This document shows, in pieces, positions 47,549 to 57,881 of a DNA stretch of 64,000 nucleotides. How positions within the stretch are numbered: the first letter of the stretch is position 1; every line of letters starts with the position of its first letter. The notes below the pieces were generated by a model that had not been told where the DNA came from, did not search any database, and worked only from the letters and a program-made list of their open reading frames with translations. A program made the position numbers and the translations under genes. The DNA lies in assembly GCA_022606425.2 (NCBI GenBank), contig JAHDVF020000754.1, positions 62,001-126,000 of the forward strand, written 5' to 3'. This DNA is from Lepidostoma basale (Eukaryota > Arthropoda > Insecta > Trichoptera > Lepidostomatidae).

Positions 47549-48032
47549 TTCTTCTTCTTCTTCTTCTTTTAATAGATCTGACGATCTGTGACACAGAAAT
47601 CATGTCTCGTCGGATGATGAGATTCAGCTGTCCGTCCATCTCTTAGGCGGTCTTCCAAGTGGGCAGCGTCCGGAAGGGGATTTCATAAGCGGCTGTATAT
47701 GCAAGGCTGTCTTCTGGATCTACTCCACTGAACGATATCCTCTATTTTGCAAGTTTTTCTTATGTCTACGTTGCGGACACGATCTCGGAGAGTTTTTCCA
47801 GTAATTGATCTTAGGACCTTCATCTCCGATGTTCTTAGTAGTCCCTTAGTTCACACAGTGTCGGCCCGCGTCTCTACAGCTTACGTCATGATAGGTCGCA
47901 TGCTAGTTTTATAAATTCTGATCTTACTGTCGATACCCATGTGTTTGTTCTTCCAGACCAGATTCTTCAGGCATACTGACACAGCAGAGGCTTTACTGAC
48001 ATGTTCTCGTACTTCGGTAGTAGTTAAGAAAC
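47549..48032 (-). pseudogene. RTE-like LINE 3' part, interrupted by the Penelope-like element
   Basis: The minus strand reads VSVCLKNLVWKNKHMGIDSK, IRIYKTSMRPIMT, then after a stop LLRTSEMKVLRSITGKTLRD and RVRNVDIRKTCKIEDIVQW, a well-known C-terminal order of insect RTE-like proteins. The 3' end is a (GAA)n run at 47549-47568. The upstream part is cut exactly where the Penelope-like element begins. The sequence after that element (51458 onward) does not obviously continue the frame. Confidence 0.75.
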
Positions 48033-48121
48033 AAATATTTATATTAAGAACGTAAATTTCCACGGTTATCATATACAGAAATATTTTTCGGGGTGAAACC
48101 GTGTTCCCTCTCGTCAAGCTC

Positions 48122-48164
48122 CACCAACGTTTCGGAGGCCCTTGCGGCCTCCATCATCAGGGTG
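48122..48164 (-). ncRNA. Hammerhead ribozyme motif, Penelope-like 3'-side repeat
   Basis: On the minus strand: stem I strand CACC, CTGATGA core, T, stem II GGAGGCC/GGCCTCC closed by a GCAAG loop, GAAAC box, ACGT stem III palindrome with T, then stem I partner GGTG. CACC pairs perfectly with GGTG around the predicted cut after GTT. Short stem III hammerheads are established for Penelope-like elements. An extra unpaired T lies before stem II. Confidence 0.7.
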
Positions 48165-48289
48165 TTAGAAATTCGGCTATTCATAACTTAGAATATATTA
48201 AGAAATGGCGAAAAAGAAAAAATATAAGTAGATTATGAAAGATAATAATATATCTATGAAATCAGAAGAAAAAATTATTAAATCCGAAT

Positions 48290-48440
48290 CTAAATAACTC
48301 AGAAGAAAAAATAATACAAGATATAAGTAACAAAGAGAACCTAGACTCAAAAGAAAATACAAGATATAAGTAACAAGGAGAAAAGAAAATACAAGATATA
48401 AGTAACAAAGAGAAACTAGACTCAAAAAACAAGACAACAA
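48290..48440. repeat. Short tandem array in the Penelope-like 3' region
   Basis: Three imperfect units built on AATACAAGATATAAGTAACA then AAGAGAA, at about 48320, 48355 and 48388. Non-coding on the element's sense strand. The two 70-80 codon frames on the minus strand here are products of the repeat. Confidence 0.65.
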
Positions 48441-48792
48441 ATAAATACAATAAAGCAAGAGAATAAAACAAAGTTAGGTACAACCGAATACCTAGTTGTG
48501 TAGTGTGTAAGTGTGTATTTAGCTTCTACTTGGCGATACCGTGCCGTAAGCAGACAGCTGTCAAATATGAAGTGAAAGTGGTGACGTGTCGTGAATCGTA
48601 AGAAATTCCGATGTAAAGGGGAAAAAACCCAAAGGGGGGTTGTGGTAATTAAGTGTAATACTCATAATTACGTCGAATTCTCTGGACAATTAGAAAGTTC
48701 TTAAGAAAAAGGAAAGTTGTAAAATTAAACATTTCAAAGGAATAAGATAAACTTATATAATGAAAAGAAAGAAAGTTTAATGGCGAAATTCA

Positions 48793-51240
48793 CTAATTGA
48801 GTGTTTTACGAGTATTAACCCGTGAAGTTTTTTGTAATATAGGGAACCATGCCGACCTGAGTTGGAGGCCGTCATCTCTATTTATGTTATTGGGATGTTT
48901 ATAGATTTCTATCGACTCACTGATGAGGCGTGCGCGGTGATTTCTGGGCCTGCCTAGTACCGTAGGCTCAAAACCAAAGAAATGCCCAGTATCAAGAAAA
49001 TGTTCAGCTATGGCTGATTTATCCGGGTGACCGTGCTTACAAGCTCTTTTATGCTCGTTCACACGTTTAGTGATTATACGCGCTGTCTGGCCAACGTACA
49101 CTTTATCACACCCTTGACAGCTAAGACGATACACTCCGTCAGTCTCCAAAGGATCTCTATCCTTAGGCGACTTGAGAAAGTTGCCAATCTTCGAGCCCGT
49201 ACCAAAAACAGTTTTGATTTGATGTCTTCTTAAGACCTTGGCAATTCTATCCGTGACGCTTTTAACGTACGGGAGAAAAGCCAGACCTCTCGTTGACATT
49301 TCCTCGTCCCTGTCTTTTCGTGGGGCAGAAACTGCAGATATTGTTTGGTTAATCTGTCGTCTGGAGTAACCGTTGGACTCGAGAGCACCGGTGAGTGTAT
49401 TCAGTTCCTCCTTAATCGAACTCTCTTCGCAGATTCGAATTGCTCTGGTAACCAAAGTGTTGACCAGGCCTCTCTTTTGCGAAGGGTGATGATGCGAATT
49501 AGCATGCAAGTATCGATTAGTATGGGTAGGTTTCCTGTACACTCTGTGTCCCAGTCCACCATCGGCTAGTCTTCGAACCTCAACGTCGAGAAAAGGAAGA
49601 GTTTTATCATTCTCCAGCTCCATGGTGAACTGTATGAGAGGATGTAAAGAATTCAAGTGGTCCAAGAACACATCTAATTCCTTTCTCCCATGGGGCCAGA
49701 TAGCGAAGACGTCGTCAACGTATCTGAGCCAAGTTTTGGGGGTTAGGGTAGCCGTGTCTAAGGCTGTACTTTCGAAGTTTTCCATGAAAAAATTGGCGAT
49801 CACCGGAGATAATGGCGACCCCATAGCAACACCTTCAACCTGTTCATAGTATTCACCCATGAAAGAGAAATATCCACTTTTCAGACAGTGCCTAAAGAGA
49901 TTGCACATGTCTTTATCGTAGATTTCAGAAATCATAGAGAGTGAGTCATCCATCGGCACATTTGTGAACAACGAGACAACGTCAAAACTCACCAGAATAT
50001 CACCATCAGAAGTTTTTATTTCCCTCATGAGCTCTATAAAATGGGTCGAATCTTTAACAAAAGACTTTGTTTTTCCAATATGGGATTGGAGTGAAGAAGA
50101 CAAGTATTGAGCGAGATTGTAGGTTGGAGAACCTATCGCGCTGACTATTGGGCGAAGCGGAACATCCTTCTTATGGATTTTTGGTAGCCCATATATGGCC
50201 GGAGTCTTAGAAGCTTGGACAAACAGTTTGTAGTGAAGGTCCTTATCAATACTAGAAGCCTTCACTAGTTCACGTGTCGTCTTGTCCACCTTATCTGTGG
50301 GGTTGCGCTTGAGTCTCTTGTATGTTGTGGTATCCAAGAGAGAACGCATCTTAGAAACATAGTCTGGCTTGTTTAGGATGACGGTGGCATTGCCTTTGTC
50401 CGCCGGAAGAATGACAAGGTCGTCGTTGCTACGAAGGTCCCTTAGGGCAACACGCTCTCCAGAAGAAATGTTGGAGGGTGGCGGTTTTGCCTTTCTCAGA
50501 ATGATGCTTGTATCCTGACGCACTTCCTCTGCAATAGCAACAGGCACCTTCCACAAAGCAGTCTCCACGCCACATATGATCGCCTCAACGGGAATTTGTT
50601 TAGGAGCTATCGCATAATTTAGACCCTTTGCGAGAACAGACGTGGCATCCGAAGTGAGGACGGTATCGGATAAATTAATCACGACCTTGGAAACGTCCAG
50701 ACTCTTAGATACCTTTTTCTGCCTAGTGAAAAGTCTATCAAACTTCTTTTTTAGGGAAAGTTCGACAGAGACTTTATTACGAGAGGCATGATTAACAGTC
50801 ATGCGATCCACCTTATTCCAATCATCAGAAGACAGTGTAGCACAAAGGTGTAAGTGAAGTGAGTAAAGTGATTTGTTTAACTCATCGAGTTCTCTACGTG
50901 TATTGTGTATCCTTTCACGTAACAAGGATTCTTCTGCTCTCCTCAAAATCCTTGTCGCCTGGAAAGATTGTATGTGGTGTGTAATGCGAAGACAGTTAGG
51001 AATAATCGAGTGGTCTCTACATCTCAGAAGAAAAGCTAGCCTTGCAAGTAGCTTCTCCTTCCTAAGGCGCAGAGTTTCCAGTCGACGTGTGTGATTGAAG
51101 ATATCCTCCCCATAGAGGCTCGTCAAGTAAGAACGTAAATTTCCACGGTTATCATATACAGAAATATTTTTCGGGGTGAAACCGTGTTCCCTCTCGTCAA
51201 GCTCCACCAACGTTTCGGAGGCCCTTGCGGCCTCCATCAT
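48793..51240 (-). CDS. Penelope-like reverse transcriptase with GIY-YIG endonuclease, intact
   Basis: An uninterrupted 815-residue protein. Residues 50-135 are rich in Arg/Glu/Leu and probably helical. RT motifs follow: LPADKGNATVILNKP (278-291), YGLPKIHKKD (350-359), LRPIVSAIGSPTYNLA (362-377), SFDVVSLFTNVP (418-429), VAMGSPLSPVIANFF (471-485), LRYVDDVFAIW with catalytic YVDD at 507-510, and LPFLDVEV (548-555). The C-terminal GIY-YIG nuclease has GVYRLSC (702-708), a CxxC pair (C708, C711), KVYVGQT (713-719), R726, H730, H747 and E775. This combination defines canonical Penelope-like elements. The first 30 residues are encoded by the terminal repeat, and the start ATGATG is part of the hammerhead core. 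The length fits the family and all key residues are present. Confidence 0.95.
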   Translation of the reverse strand: MMEAARASETLVELDEREHGFTPKNISVYDNRGNLRSYLTSLYGEDIFNHTRRLETLRLRKEKLLARLAFLLRCRDHSIIPNCLRITHHIQSFQATRILRRAEESLLRERIHNTRRELDELNKSLYSLHLHLCATLSSDDWNKVDRMTVNHASRNKVSVELSLKKKFDRLFTRQKKVSKSLDVSKVVINLSDTVLTSDATSVLAKGLNYAIAPKQIPVEAIICGVETALWKVPVAIAEEVRQDTSIILRKAKPPPSNISSGERVALRDLRSNDDLVILPADKGNATVILNKPDYVSKMRSLLDTTTYKRLKRNPTDKVDKTTRELVKASSIDKDLHYKLFVQASKTPAIYGLPKIHKKDVPLRPIVSAIGSPTYNLAQYLSSSLQSHIGKTKSFVKDSTHFIELMREIKTSDGDILVSFDVVSLFTNVPMDDSLSMISEIYDKDMCNLFRHCLKSGYFSFMGEYYEQVEGVAMGSPLSPVIANFFMENFESTALDTATLTPKTWLRYVDDVFAIWPHGRKELDVFLDHLNSLHPLIQFTMELENDKTLPFLDVEVRRLADGGLGHRVYRKPTHTNRYLHANSHHHPSQKRGLVNTLVTRAIRICEESSIKEELNTLTGALESNGYSRRQINQTISAVSAPRKDRDEEMSTRGLAFLPYVKSVTDRIAKVLRRHQIKTVFGTGSKIGNFLKSPKDRDPLETDGVYRLSCQGCDKVYVGQTARIITKRVNEHKRACKHGHPDKSAIAEHFLDTGHFFGFEPTVLGRPRNHRARLISESIEIYKHPNNINRDDGLQLRSAWFPILQKTSRVNTRKTLN

Positions 51241-51247
51241 CAGGGTG
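51205..51247 (-). ncRNA. Hammerhead ribozyme motif overlapping the ORF start
   Basis: Same 43-nt layout as at 48122-48164: CACC, CTGATGA, stem II, GAAAC, ACGTT, GGTG. The ATGATG in the core (51240-51235) is the start of the 815-codon frame, and stem II encodes residues MEAARASE. The predicted cut falls between 51209 and 51208, that is inside codon 11, so self-cleavage would cut an RNA spanning this site just after its start codon. Confidence 0.7.
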
Positions 51248-51356
51248 TTAGAAATTCGATTTCATAGATATATTATTATCTTTCATAATCTATTTATATT
51301 TTTTCTTTTTCGCCATTTCTTAATATATTCTAAGTTATGAATAGCCGAATTTCTAA

Positions 51357-51399
51357 CACCCTGATGATGGAGGCCGCAAGGGCCTCCGAAACGTTGGTG
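51357..51399 (+). ncRNA. Hammerhead ribozyme motif in the inverted terminal copy
   Basis: The inverted end carries the same CACC-CTGATGA-stem II-GAAAC-ACGTT-GGTG layout on the opposite strand. A short frame starting at its ATGATG (51363) runs into the target duplication and stops. It is a copy of the repeat, not a separate gene. Confidence 0.7.
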
Positions 51400-51459
51400 G
51401 AGCTTGACGAGAGGGAACACGGTTTCACCCCGAAAAATATTTCTAAATATTTATATTGA

Positions 51460-52918
51460 TTGAATTTTTGGGTTTAACGGTAGCTTCTTGTTACAATTTA
51501 ATACAATTAACCTGTTTTTGAATTTAAGGAAGATCAATTTATGAAGTTTTGCTTTCAGTTTTTTTTGTTACCAATTACATTTGGTAGAATCAGAATGTAC
51601 ATAAATCCATAGTCATATACACGAAAACAAAATTTCACGTTTCTGTGTTTTACGATACTAAGATGGTATAAGTTAAGTAAACATTTTATTCGTTTTACTC
51701 CCGACGCGACGTTTTAAACAGCAACTTGGGCGCCAAAATTTTGCCCCGCCTTTTATCGTTTTTCTTCTTATGTAACCAAAATGTAAGAAGAAAACGAGAA
51801 ACAGTGATATGAAAATTGCTTCTTCAAATAAAAGGCTTTTTTTCTTTGTATTTCATCAAATGTAGCAATGACGCATAAGTATGAATAATTATATTTTTTT
51901 ATAATTAATGCAAATGAATCGGTCTGTTTTGACATGTCTCACCTTTCTAAGACATTATCAAATGTTTGACAGTTGATAATGTTGTAGAAAGGCAAAACAT
52001 ATCATTTTCATAAAATGTTATAAAATTTCTAGAAAAGAGACGTTGTCATTTGTATTAATTACTTAATACCATTGTTCAGGAAACATTTTTTATGTATTAT
52101 TGTTTAAGATTATTTTTATTAACCACAAGTTTCACGCGTATTATTGTTTTGTCATTTATATTATTATAATATATTTCAATAATAAACAGTTATGATCAGT
52201 CTAAATCAGTATGTTAAACTAAAGTATTACAAATTTAGATGTTTTTTTACATTAATTCGTTTTTTGTAAATATACGTATTTGTGTCAATACAAAATTTGA
52301 TTGGATAAATTTTGAGTAAAACGCTTTGACCCTTATGTTTAACACATTTTCAAAAAAAAATTTTGAAGGCATTTTTTCTTTATAAACAAGTTCATTTTTA
52401 AATTAGGTCACATTGCTCAAAAAATTACAATTATTTATGCTCAAATAAATCGGATTTGCATTTTATATTGCCAAATAGTTATACTATTCGATTCAAATAT
52501 TATTGTTGAATGTTCAATTCTTCAAAATTTACTGCATTTCTTCTATATTTATGATTCATTGTGTGTAACGCACAACAAACGGGTCACCATTTTACCCTTT
52601 TCTATTTCCTACTCCTTCGACATTCCCGCTTCCGAAATCTTACTTTATTGCCATCTTCTTATCGTATTTAGACTTTTCCTAAGAGTGACAAATAGACTTG
52701 AAATAGGGTGTTGTTATCTAAGCATAGCAAAGAATTTCTTCCTCCACCCTCTTCTTCAACCCGATTTGTCCACTAAAGAATATTTTGCCTTCACTCACGA
52801 TTCATAATTGTTTCCGCTCTTTATATAATCGATATTGACATCTGACAAGATTTAAACGGGTAAAAAAAATCGGAAACTACGTCATATCTTTATCATTCAA
52901 ATTCCCCAATTCTTCAAG
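51460..52918. other. Non-coding DNA with a family-5 palindrome
   Basis: At 51930-52045 two family-5 arms face each other: GACATGTCTCACCTTTCTAA on the left; GTAGAAAGGCAAAACATATC and TTTCTAGAAAAGAGACGTTG on the right. The remainder is A/T-rich, and the 82-codon frame at 52559 has no recognised domain. Confidence 0.45.
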
Positions 52919-52921
52919 TTC

Positions 52922-53292
52922 AAAGTCTTTGTGTCATGATCTACGGAGCTGAAACATGGACACTGACAAGGGATCTGCTATACAAGTTTCAGTTCACCCA
53001 GTGTCTTTTGGTAAGAGCCATGCTTGGAATAACCTTGAGAGATAGAATTCACAACTAACTTATTTGACAAAAAACCAAGGTGACTGAGGTGGCTCTGAGG
53101 ATAGGCTGGAGTGGTGTTGGGCTGGCCATATTTGTCGAAGAACCGACATCCGAACAGGATTCCGTAGAGTTGGTCCTCCCTCTGCCCGCTGGATCTACGC
53201 AGTTATAAGAATTGCTGGACTTGGATGGATGAGAGTAGCTATAAATATGGGACAGTGGAATACTTTGGGAGAGGTCTTCTTTCAGCAGTAAT
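52922..53292 (+). pseudogene. LINE ORF2 C-terminal scrap
   Basis: In shifting frames the + strand gives MIYGAETWTLTRDLLYKFQF and TQCLLVRAMLGITLRD, then RLEWCWAGHI with RRTDIRTGFRRV and a final WMRVAINMGQWNTLGEVF. The order YGAETWTL, QR.M.RAMLGI.L.DR, WAGH, W...GEAF is that of RTE-like or related LINE tails. Several stops. Confidence 0.65.
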
Positions 53293-53299
53293 TTTTATC

Positions 53300-54520
53300 C
53301 ATTTAATTGACTTTATAATAAATACAACTATCGATTTTATAAACATAAATCGTAAACACTTTGAAATTCCATAAGCAAGATTTTATATTAAATAAAACGC
53401 TGATTTATCCGACTATGAAGGTTTAATAAATTCTAAATATGTTGCAATAAATAAACTCAACAAGTTAAAACACGTGTTTAAATCTCATATTCATATTTAT
53501 TAGTCACACAAACTTTATCACGGCATATAGAACTAGTATGAATATAAAAATAAAAAGTGTAAAGATAAATTGTTAATTGAACTTCCCTTATTTTTTACTG
53601 AACGAGCACTAGACTTCAAATAAATTGACAAACTAGACAATTAAAAGCAATTTGGTCATTAGTTTGACTCGTTTTTATTCATTTTATGTAACGCACTACA
53701 AACGGGTCATTTTAATATGCGCAATAACATGATATTAGTGATAACCTGCGAATGGTTAGAAGAGAATTTTGAAGATTAAATTTTGGTTTTACCTTTCATT
53801 TTTTTTTTTATTAAAATAATAGTTTTAGCTGTCTATTATCCAAAATAGAATATGGAAACACAGTTTAAAAATATAAATTATTTTGTTTATGCAATAACCT
53901 CTATCTTTATATCATATTTTATCATTAAATACATAAAATGTTTGAAGATGATAATATATAAATACTCACCTGGCAATATAGTTTTTTTATTTGAACATAA
54001 TATTTTACTAAAATATGTCTAATAAACTCTCAGCAATCGAAACAGGTTGACCCTCAACCATGTAAAACCACAAAATATCCTTGAGATAAACACCCGCAAG
54101 GATCAAATATTGTAATTGAAACGAATAAAGGAAAAAAAAGAAAAAAAACCTCAACCAAATATCTGTTAAAAGTAAAACTGTTATTTGTTTTTTGTAATCT
54201 AGCACCACTGACAATGACTTGTGTACCTTAATATATATATTTCATTTGTCTTTTTCTTTTTTATATACTTTGTATATACTCGTTCAACACAAACATTAAA
54301 AAAAATTAATTACATATCAGACAACCGGTCCTTTTTCAGTGATACATATTATAAAGATACATATTTAAAATATTATAAAATTGTTTACAAATATTATCAG
54401 TGATAATCATATCGGAATGTTTAGGTTAGGGTATACCTAATATGTTTGAAAATAAAATATTCCATACTAATATTATAAGTTTATTGTTTCAACGATGGTG
54501 TTAAATTCTTTATTAAATAA
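53300..54520. other. AT-rich non-coding DNA
   Basis: At 53380-53460 TATCCGACTATGAAGGTTTA, ATTCTAAATATGTTGC and AATAAACTCAAC parallel the family-4 type hairpins at 13.41 and 45.47 kb in a decayed state. At about 54305-54345 (minus) CACTGAAAAAGGACCGGTTG then TCTGATATGTA is a similar scrap. No gene was recognised. Confidence 0.4.
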
Positions 54521-54524
54521 TTAA

Positions 54525-54620
54525 TATTAATGAAAACATCTGTTTTCTATGAGTTTTATTGTAGAATGTTTTAGATGGAATGACATGTTTCGTCCTTCTA
54601 AGGCATTTGATTGATCAAAT
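54525..54620 (-). repeat. Family-5 hairpin repeat copy
   Basis: ATGAAAACATCTGTTTTCTA, AGTTTTATTGTAGAATG and GGAATGACATGTTTCGTCCT then TCTAAGGCATTTGATTG follow the 58.23-58.31-kb arm. The reverse strand gives GACGAAACATGTCA, the family-5 ribozyme-like 3' half. Confidence 0.65.
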
Positions 54621-54624
54621 TTGA

Positions 54625-55035
54625 TAGATTTTCTACCGTACATAAATGTAACAACTACTCATTTGATATGACATTTATGAATGTCAAACTGAAGAGATCT
54701 AATTATGAAACCATTATTTCGCGTTCAAGCAGCTATACGAGTATCGTCCATTCAGGCCTGCAGTTGGGCCTCTATGTGCTTGCTGGAAAACAAATTGGAA
54801 ACATTGGCATTCACAGTCGATTGCACAACAATGACATAGTCGAAGGGGAATTATTCAAGCATTAATTGGTTTTTGTTGTTAAGCGGTAAAATGTCGATCA
54901 TTTATTAAATCGCAAAATACAAAGAATTTCTTTTATCCATCGTTTTCACCATTACACTTTGATACTTCAATTTTATTATATGTTTAAATTTAAAAGACAG
55001 TTATTGTGTACTCGTATTTATTTATGAGTTTGTCG
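54625..55035. other. Non-coding DNA, unknown
   Basis: The 84-codon frame at 54611-54865 contains YETIISRSSSYTSIVHSGLQ and LHNNDIVEG. I recognise no domain and cannot exclude a decayed exon, but the codon pattern is not convincing. Confidence 0.3.
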
Positions 55036-55036
55036 A

Positions 55037-55072
55037 GACAACTGTTTCGCCAACTTGTGTTGACATCTTCAG
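55037..55072 (-). ncRNA. Hammerhead-like motif, family 2
   Basis: On the minus strand: CTGAAGA (55066-55072), T, stem II GTCAAC/GTTGGC with an ACAA loop, GAAAC, then ACAGTTGT and C (GTC triplet). The upstream GTTTGT (before ACAC) can pair with the downstream ACAAAC, and ATGAGTTT further out pairs with AAACTCAT, giving a plausible interrupted stem I. This is the best preserved family-2 copy. Confidence 0.55.
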
Positions 55073-55074
55073 GT

Positions 55075-56135
55075 GTAACAAACAACATCACGATAAACTC
55101 ATTGAAATTAATTGTTATACGTAGTAGTGTTAAAGCTTTAATTTTTTCTTTAAGCCTAAGCTTATAGAACAAACGTTATTTTTTATTGTTCACGATGAAA
55201 ATAGACAACAAATTAACTGTCAACTACTAGTACATTCAAAAATGTATTACTTTCTCTTCTTTTACAATTTCTTGTAGAATATCAGTTAAATGTATAACTA
55301 TGATATATATTTTTTCATTGTCATTTTTTTTTTCAAGAGGCTAAAAATTGTGTACTATTTAACTTATGTTTATGAGGAAACATCCTGTTAGCAAAAACTG
55401 ATTTATTTTATAGACGCATAATTACGTTATGAACTCAAAAAAAATAAAGTAGTCTGTACACTTACACTCGTACGCATATTACAATTGTTAGTAAAATGTG
55501 AAATTGCATGTCAGAAGGGGAGAAGATTTAGTGGTGTTTCCACAAATGCTGCATTTGAAGCACCATCCTAGACCGTGCCAAGTCTCCATTGTGCCTTGTG
55601 CCGTATTATAAATTCAAATATATGTAAAACTGGAAACTAAAAACAATGATTTATGCTTCAGGCGCCACCCGTCCCCGCCACTGCAACTGCTACGGTAAAT
55701 TTTGTAACTGGGAATAATTATTATTTTTGTTATAAAAGTTTCAATTATTCTTGTCACGTGTTTGAACAATTAATTACTTCATAAAATGCACACTCTACAC
55801 TTTCTGCAAGTCTCTAAAAGTAACATTATTGCAACCAACAATTATTTATTCCATATAAAGATTAGACTCAATAACAATAAAGGTTATTTAATGTTATTTG
55901 TACAATGATTTTTAAAAAAACATATAAATTAAGTTAATCAAATGATTTTACTGAAATCTCTTGATGGAAGTTCATTTTAAATAATAATTAAATAAAACTA
56001 TGTTTTGTAACTACTTCCACTTTTGTCTTTATTGCGACAGCGACCGATTTCGCCAGGCTCGCAAGTCTGTCGATGCCAGCAGTCAAAACATTGTTTAATT
56101 TAATTATTATTAAATAAGTAATATGAATAACTAAA
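55075..56135. other. Non-coding DNA with one more hairpin scrap
   Basis: At about 56020-56090 (minus) CTGCTGGCATCGACAGACTT, GCGAGCCTGGCGAAATCGGT and CGCTGTCGCAATAAAG may be a sixth hairpin family with a CGAAA box. A GC-richer patch at 55650-55700 was noted. No gene was recognised. Confidence 0.35.
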
Positions 56136-56235
56136 AAAGTCTCTATGATAGAAGTTTTATTATATTTTACGGGAATGACACGTTTCACTTAACCAAGGCG
56201 AAACATGTCATTTAAAAAAAAATAAACGTTTTCAA
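56136..56235. repeat. Family-5 palindrome, short
   Basis: GAAGTTTTATTATATTTTAC, GGGAATGACACGTTTCACTT and AACCAAGGCGAAACATGTCA: a left arm followed almost at once by the start of an inverted one. The arms are eroded. Confidence 0.55.
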
Positions 56236-56239
56236 TGTT

Positions 56240-56764
56240 ATTAATTATAAAAGGTTGTGTATTAATTAGAATTTTTTTTTCTATTTGCAATTTAATATTT
56301 TTATCATTGCTCGTTGTACAAGAGGTTTGATATTATACAATCTTACTGGAGTTACCCTTCTAGGGAGACATATTTCAGTCAATTTTCTTTTATTTGTTTT
56401 TCCAGAACCTTTGAGGAAAATAATTAGAAATATTCATTAAAAATTTGGCCTTGCAAGGTGCATCCCACCAGTAATAATTTAGCACTTTCTACTTCAATAA
56501 GGTTACATACTTACTCACTTCGGTTTTAATTATGCTAACCGAAGTTTTAATCATTTGTCTGTTGATCGGTGTTTCATATAATTCAAATAATGAAAAAGAT
56601 TTTTTTTTAGTTTCGTTAAATTTTATTCATGCTTATCTTCGGGTGGAATCATCTCTTACGGACGGCAGCAAGCTGCCGAAACCGATCGAAGCTGCTGCTA
56701 TCATTTATATTATTTTTATAGTGTTAACAGACGTTTTCATATACATTAATATACTTATTTACTT
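56240..56764. other. Non-coding DNA
   Basis: The 123-codon frame at 56532-56903 runs into the retroposon on its right (HFNRCGTPSFSFRPRERRGV is reverse-read repeat sequence). It has a hydrophobic start, but no domain was recognised. I regard it as chance. Confidence 0.4.
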
Positions 56765-57135
56765 ACCATCACGCCGTCTCTCTGAAAGAGTAAGCAGAAA
56801 GAATGGACTTCCACACTTTAATCGATGTGGCACTCCATCCTTCTCTTTTCGCCCCCGCGAGAGACGCGGTGTGATGGGTTGCGAACCTCATCGCCACCAA
56901 TAGGCATCTCCCGCGCACACTTCGATTGTCTTACGCCTACAAAATAAATCGAAAACAAAGTATATAGAATACAATGATATATAAAACAAAAATAATTTAA
57001 CATATAATGTTATTTTTGATGGTGCACTTGTCGTCATCTGGACGATCCGGACATTTGTGTTTATTTAATTTTTATTCCACTATTTTTTTTATTAACTGTA
57101 ATAAGGCACTTAAAACCATCCAATACCAGCAAAAA
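56765..57135 (-). mobile_element. Short GTTA-tailed retroposon, copy 2
   Basis: Reverse-oriented copy of the 26.89-27.36-kb element. Shared words on the minus strand, in order: TTTTGCTGGT, AAGTGCCTTATTACAG, AAACACAAATGTCCGGATCG, GATGCCTATTGGTGGCGATG, AACCCATCACACCGCGTCTC, GTCCATTCTTTCTGC and GACGGCGTGATGGTAAG. It lacks the internal duplication of copy 1 and is about 370 bp. Non-coding. Confidence 0.75.
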
Positions 57136-57139
57136 CATT

Positions 57140-57554
57140 AATATATTATTGACGAATTTATTCAGAGTTGTTATTTAGTCAAAATTCTTTTTATAAACGA
57201 AAAAACGATTTATATATAATTTTTAAATTTTTAAATGTGAATTTCGTAGTTGAATTATGAAGTTGAACATTAGCCACAGCACACGACAAACCGTAAGAAG
57301 GAAAAATAATTCATTTTCATGTATCGCAATATATCACAGCATTCGTTTTAAATTCCAGTCCTGTCTCGCTGAGACAATATTCACAGAGAAGTATATTTAC
57401 ATACATATCGCGAGCGTGCAAATGCGGCATACACTTAAATGCTTCGAAAATATCATTGAAATTCTGGACGCATAAATCAGCGTCGTCTCTGTTCTTTATA
57501 AACCTTTGAAAAAATTCTTAATAGCGACACGCTATTCAAATAATTTTTTTTTTT
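57140..57554. other. AT-rich non-coding DNA
   Basis: The 72-codon frame at 57257-57475 has no recognised domain. A T-run lies at 57545-57558. Nothing else was recognised. Confidence 0.4.
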
Positions 57555-57555
57555 T

Positions 57556-57695
57556 TATGATTCAATTGTATCTCAATAGAGACGAAGATGCAAATTGGAA
57601 ACTGAATATGGTTGATCAAGGTGTTTACAGGACTTATGACCTATCATTGGCTTTATGTAATTACAACATTCCCCATTCCACCTTTCTTTTAGAAG
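57556..57695 (+). repeat. P1 repeat, partial copy
   Basis: TTGTATCTCAATAGAGACGA, AGATGCAAATT and later GCTTTATGTAATTACAACAT then TCCCCATTCC follow the P1 spacer side at 11.02-11.11 kb in the same order. The outer arms are lost. Confidence 0.6.
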
Positions 57696-57881
57696 TTGTA
57701 TATATGGTATGTTAAAGTCCTATGCCAGATTTCACATGTCAGTTTCAATGCGACGTTTTTATTATTCGGAGAATAATAAAAAATGCTTACATATACTCGT
57801 ATTATAGGTTTTGTCAAACCATATCTTATGCGATAAAAATACCTCAAATTAAATTTTTCCTACAGGTTATTTTAACAAAAG

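Larger units (their letters stand above)
48046..51444 (-). mobile_element. Penelope-like element, full length
   Basis: The element is 3399 bp, flanked by a perfect 13-bp target duplication, AAATATTTATATT (48033-48045 and 51445-51457). Terminal repeats are compound. A 130-bp direct repeat, identical by eye, lies at 48046-48175 and 51129-51258. The right end then carries an inverted copy (51252-51444) of 48077-48262. Each terminal repeat has a hammerhead-like motif. Such composite direct plus inverted ends are known for Penelope-like elements. The identical repeats, perfect duplication and intact protein indicate a recent insertion. Confidence 0.9.

Noticed and set aside
48198..48483. Hydrophobic 73-86 codon minus frames as membrane peptides
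   Set aside because: They are translations of the tandem repeat in the 3' region of the Penelope-like element in two frames.
48793..51240. Group II intron or retron RT
   Set aside because: The order of motifs (LPKIHK, SFDV.SLFTNVP, YVDD) plus a C-terminal GIY-YIG nuclease with a CxxC is specific to Penelope-like elements.
56532..56903. 123-codon frame as a membrane protein gene
   Set aside because: Its last third reads through the reverse strand of the short retroposon, and the rest has no family resemblance.
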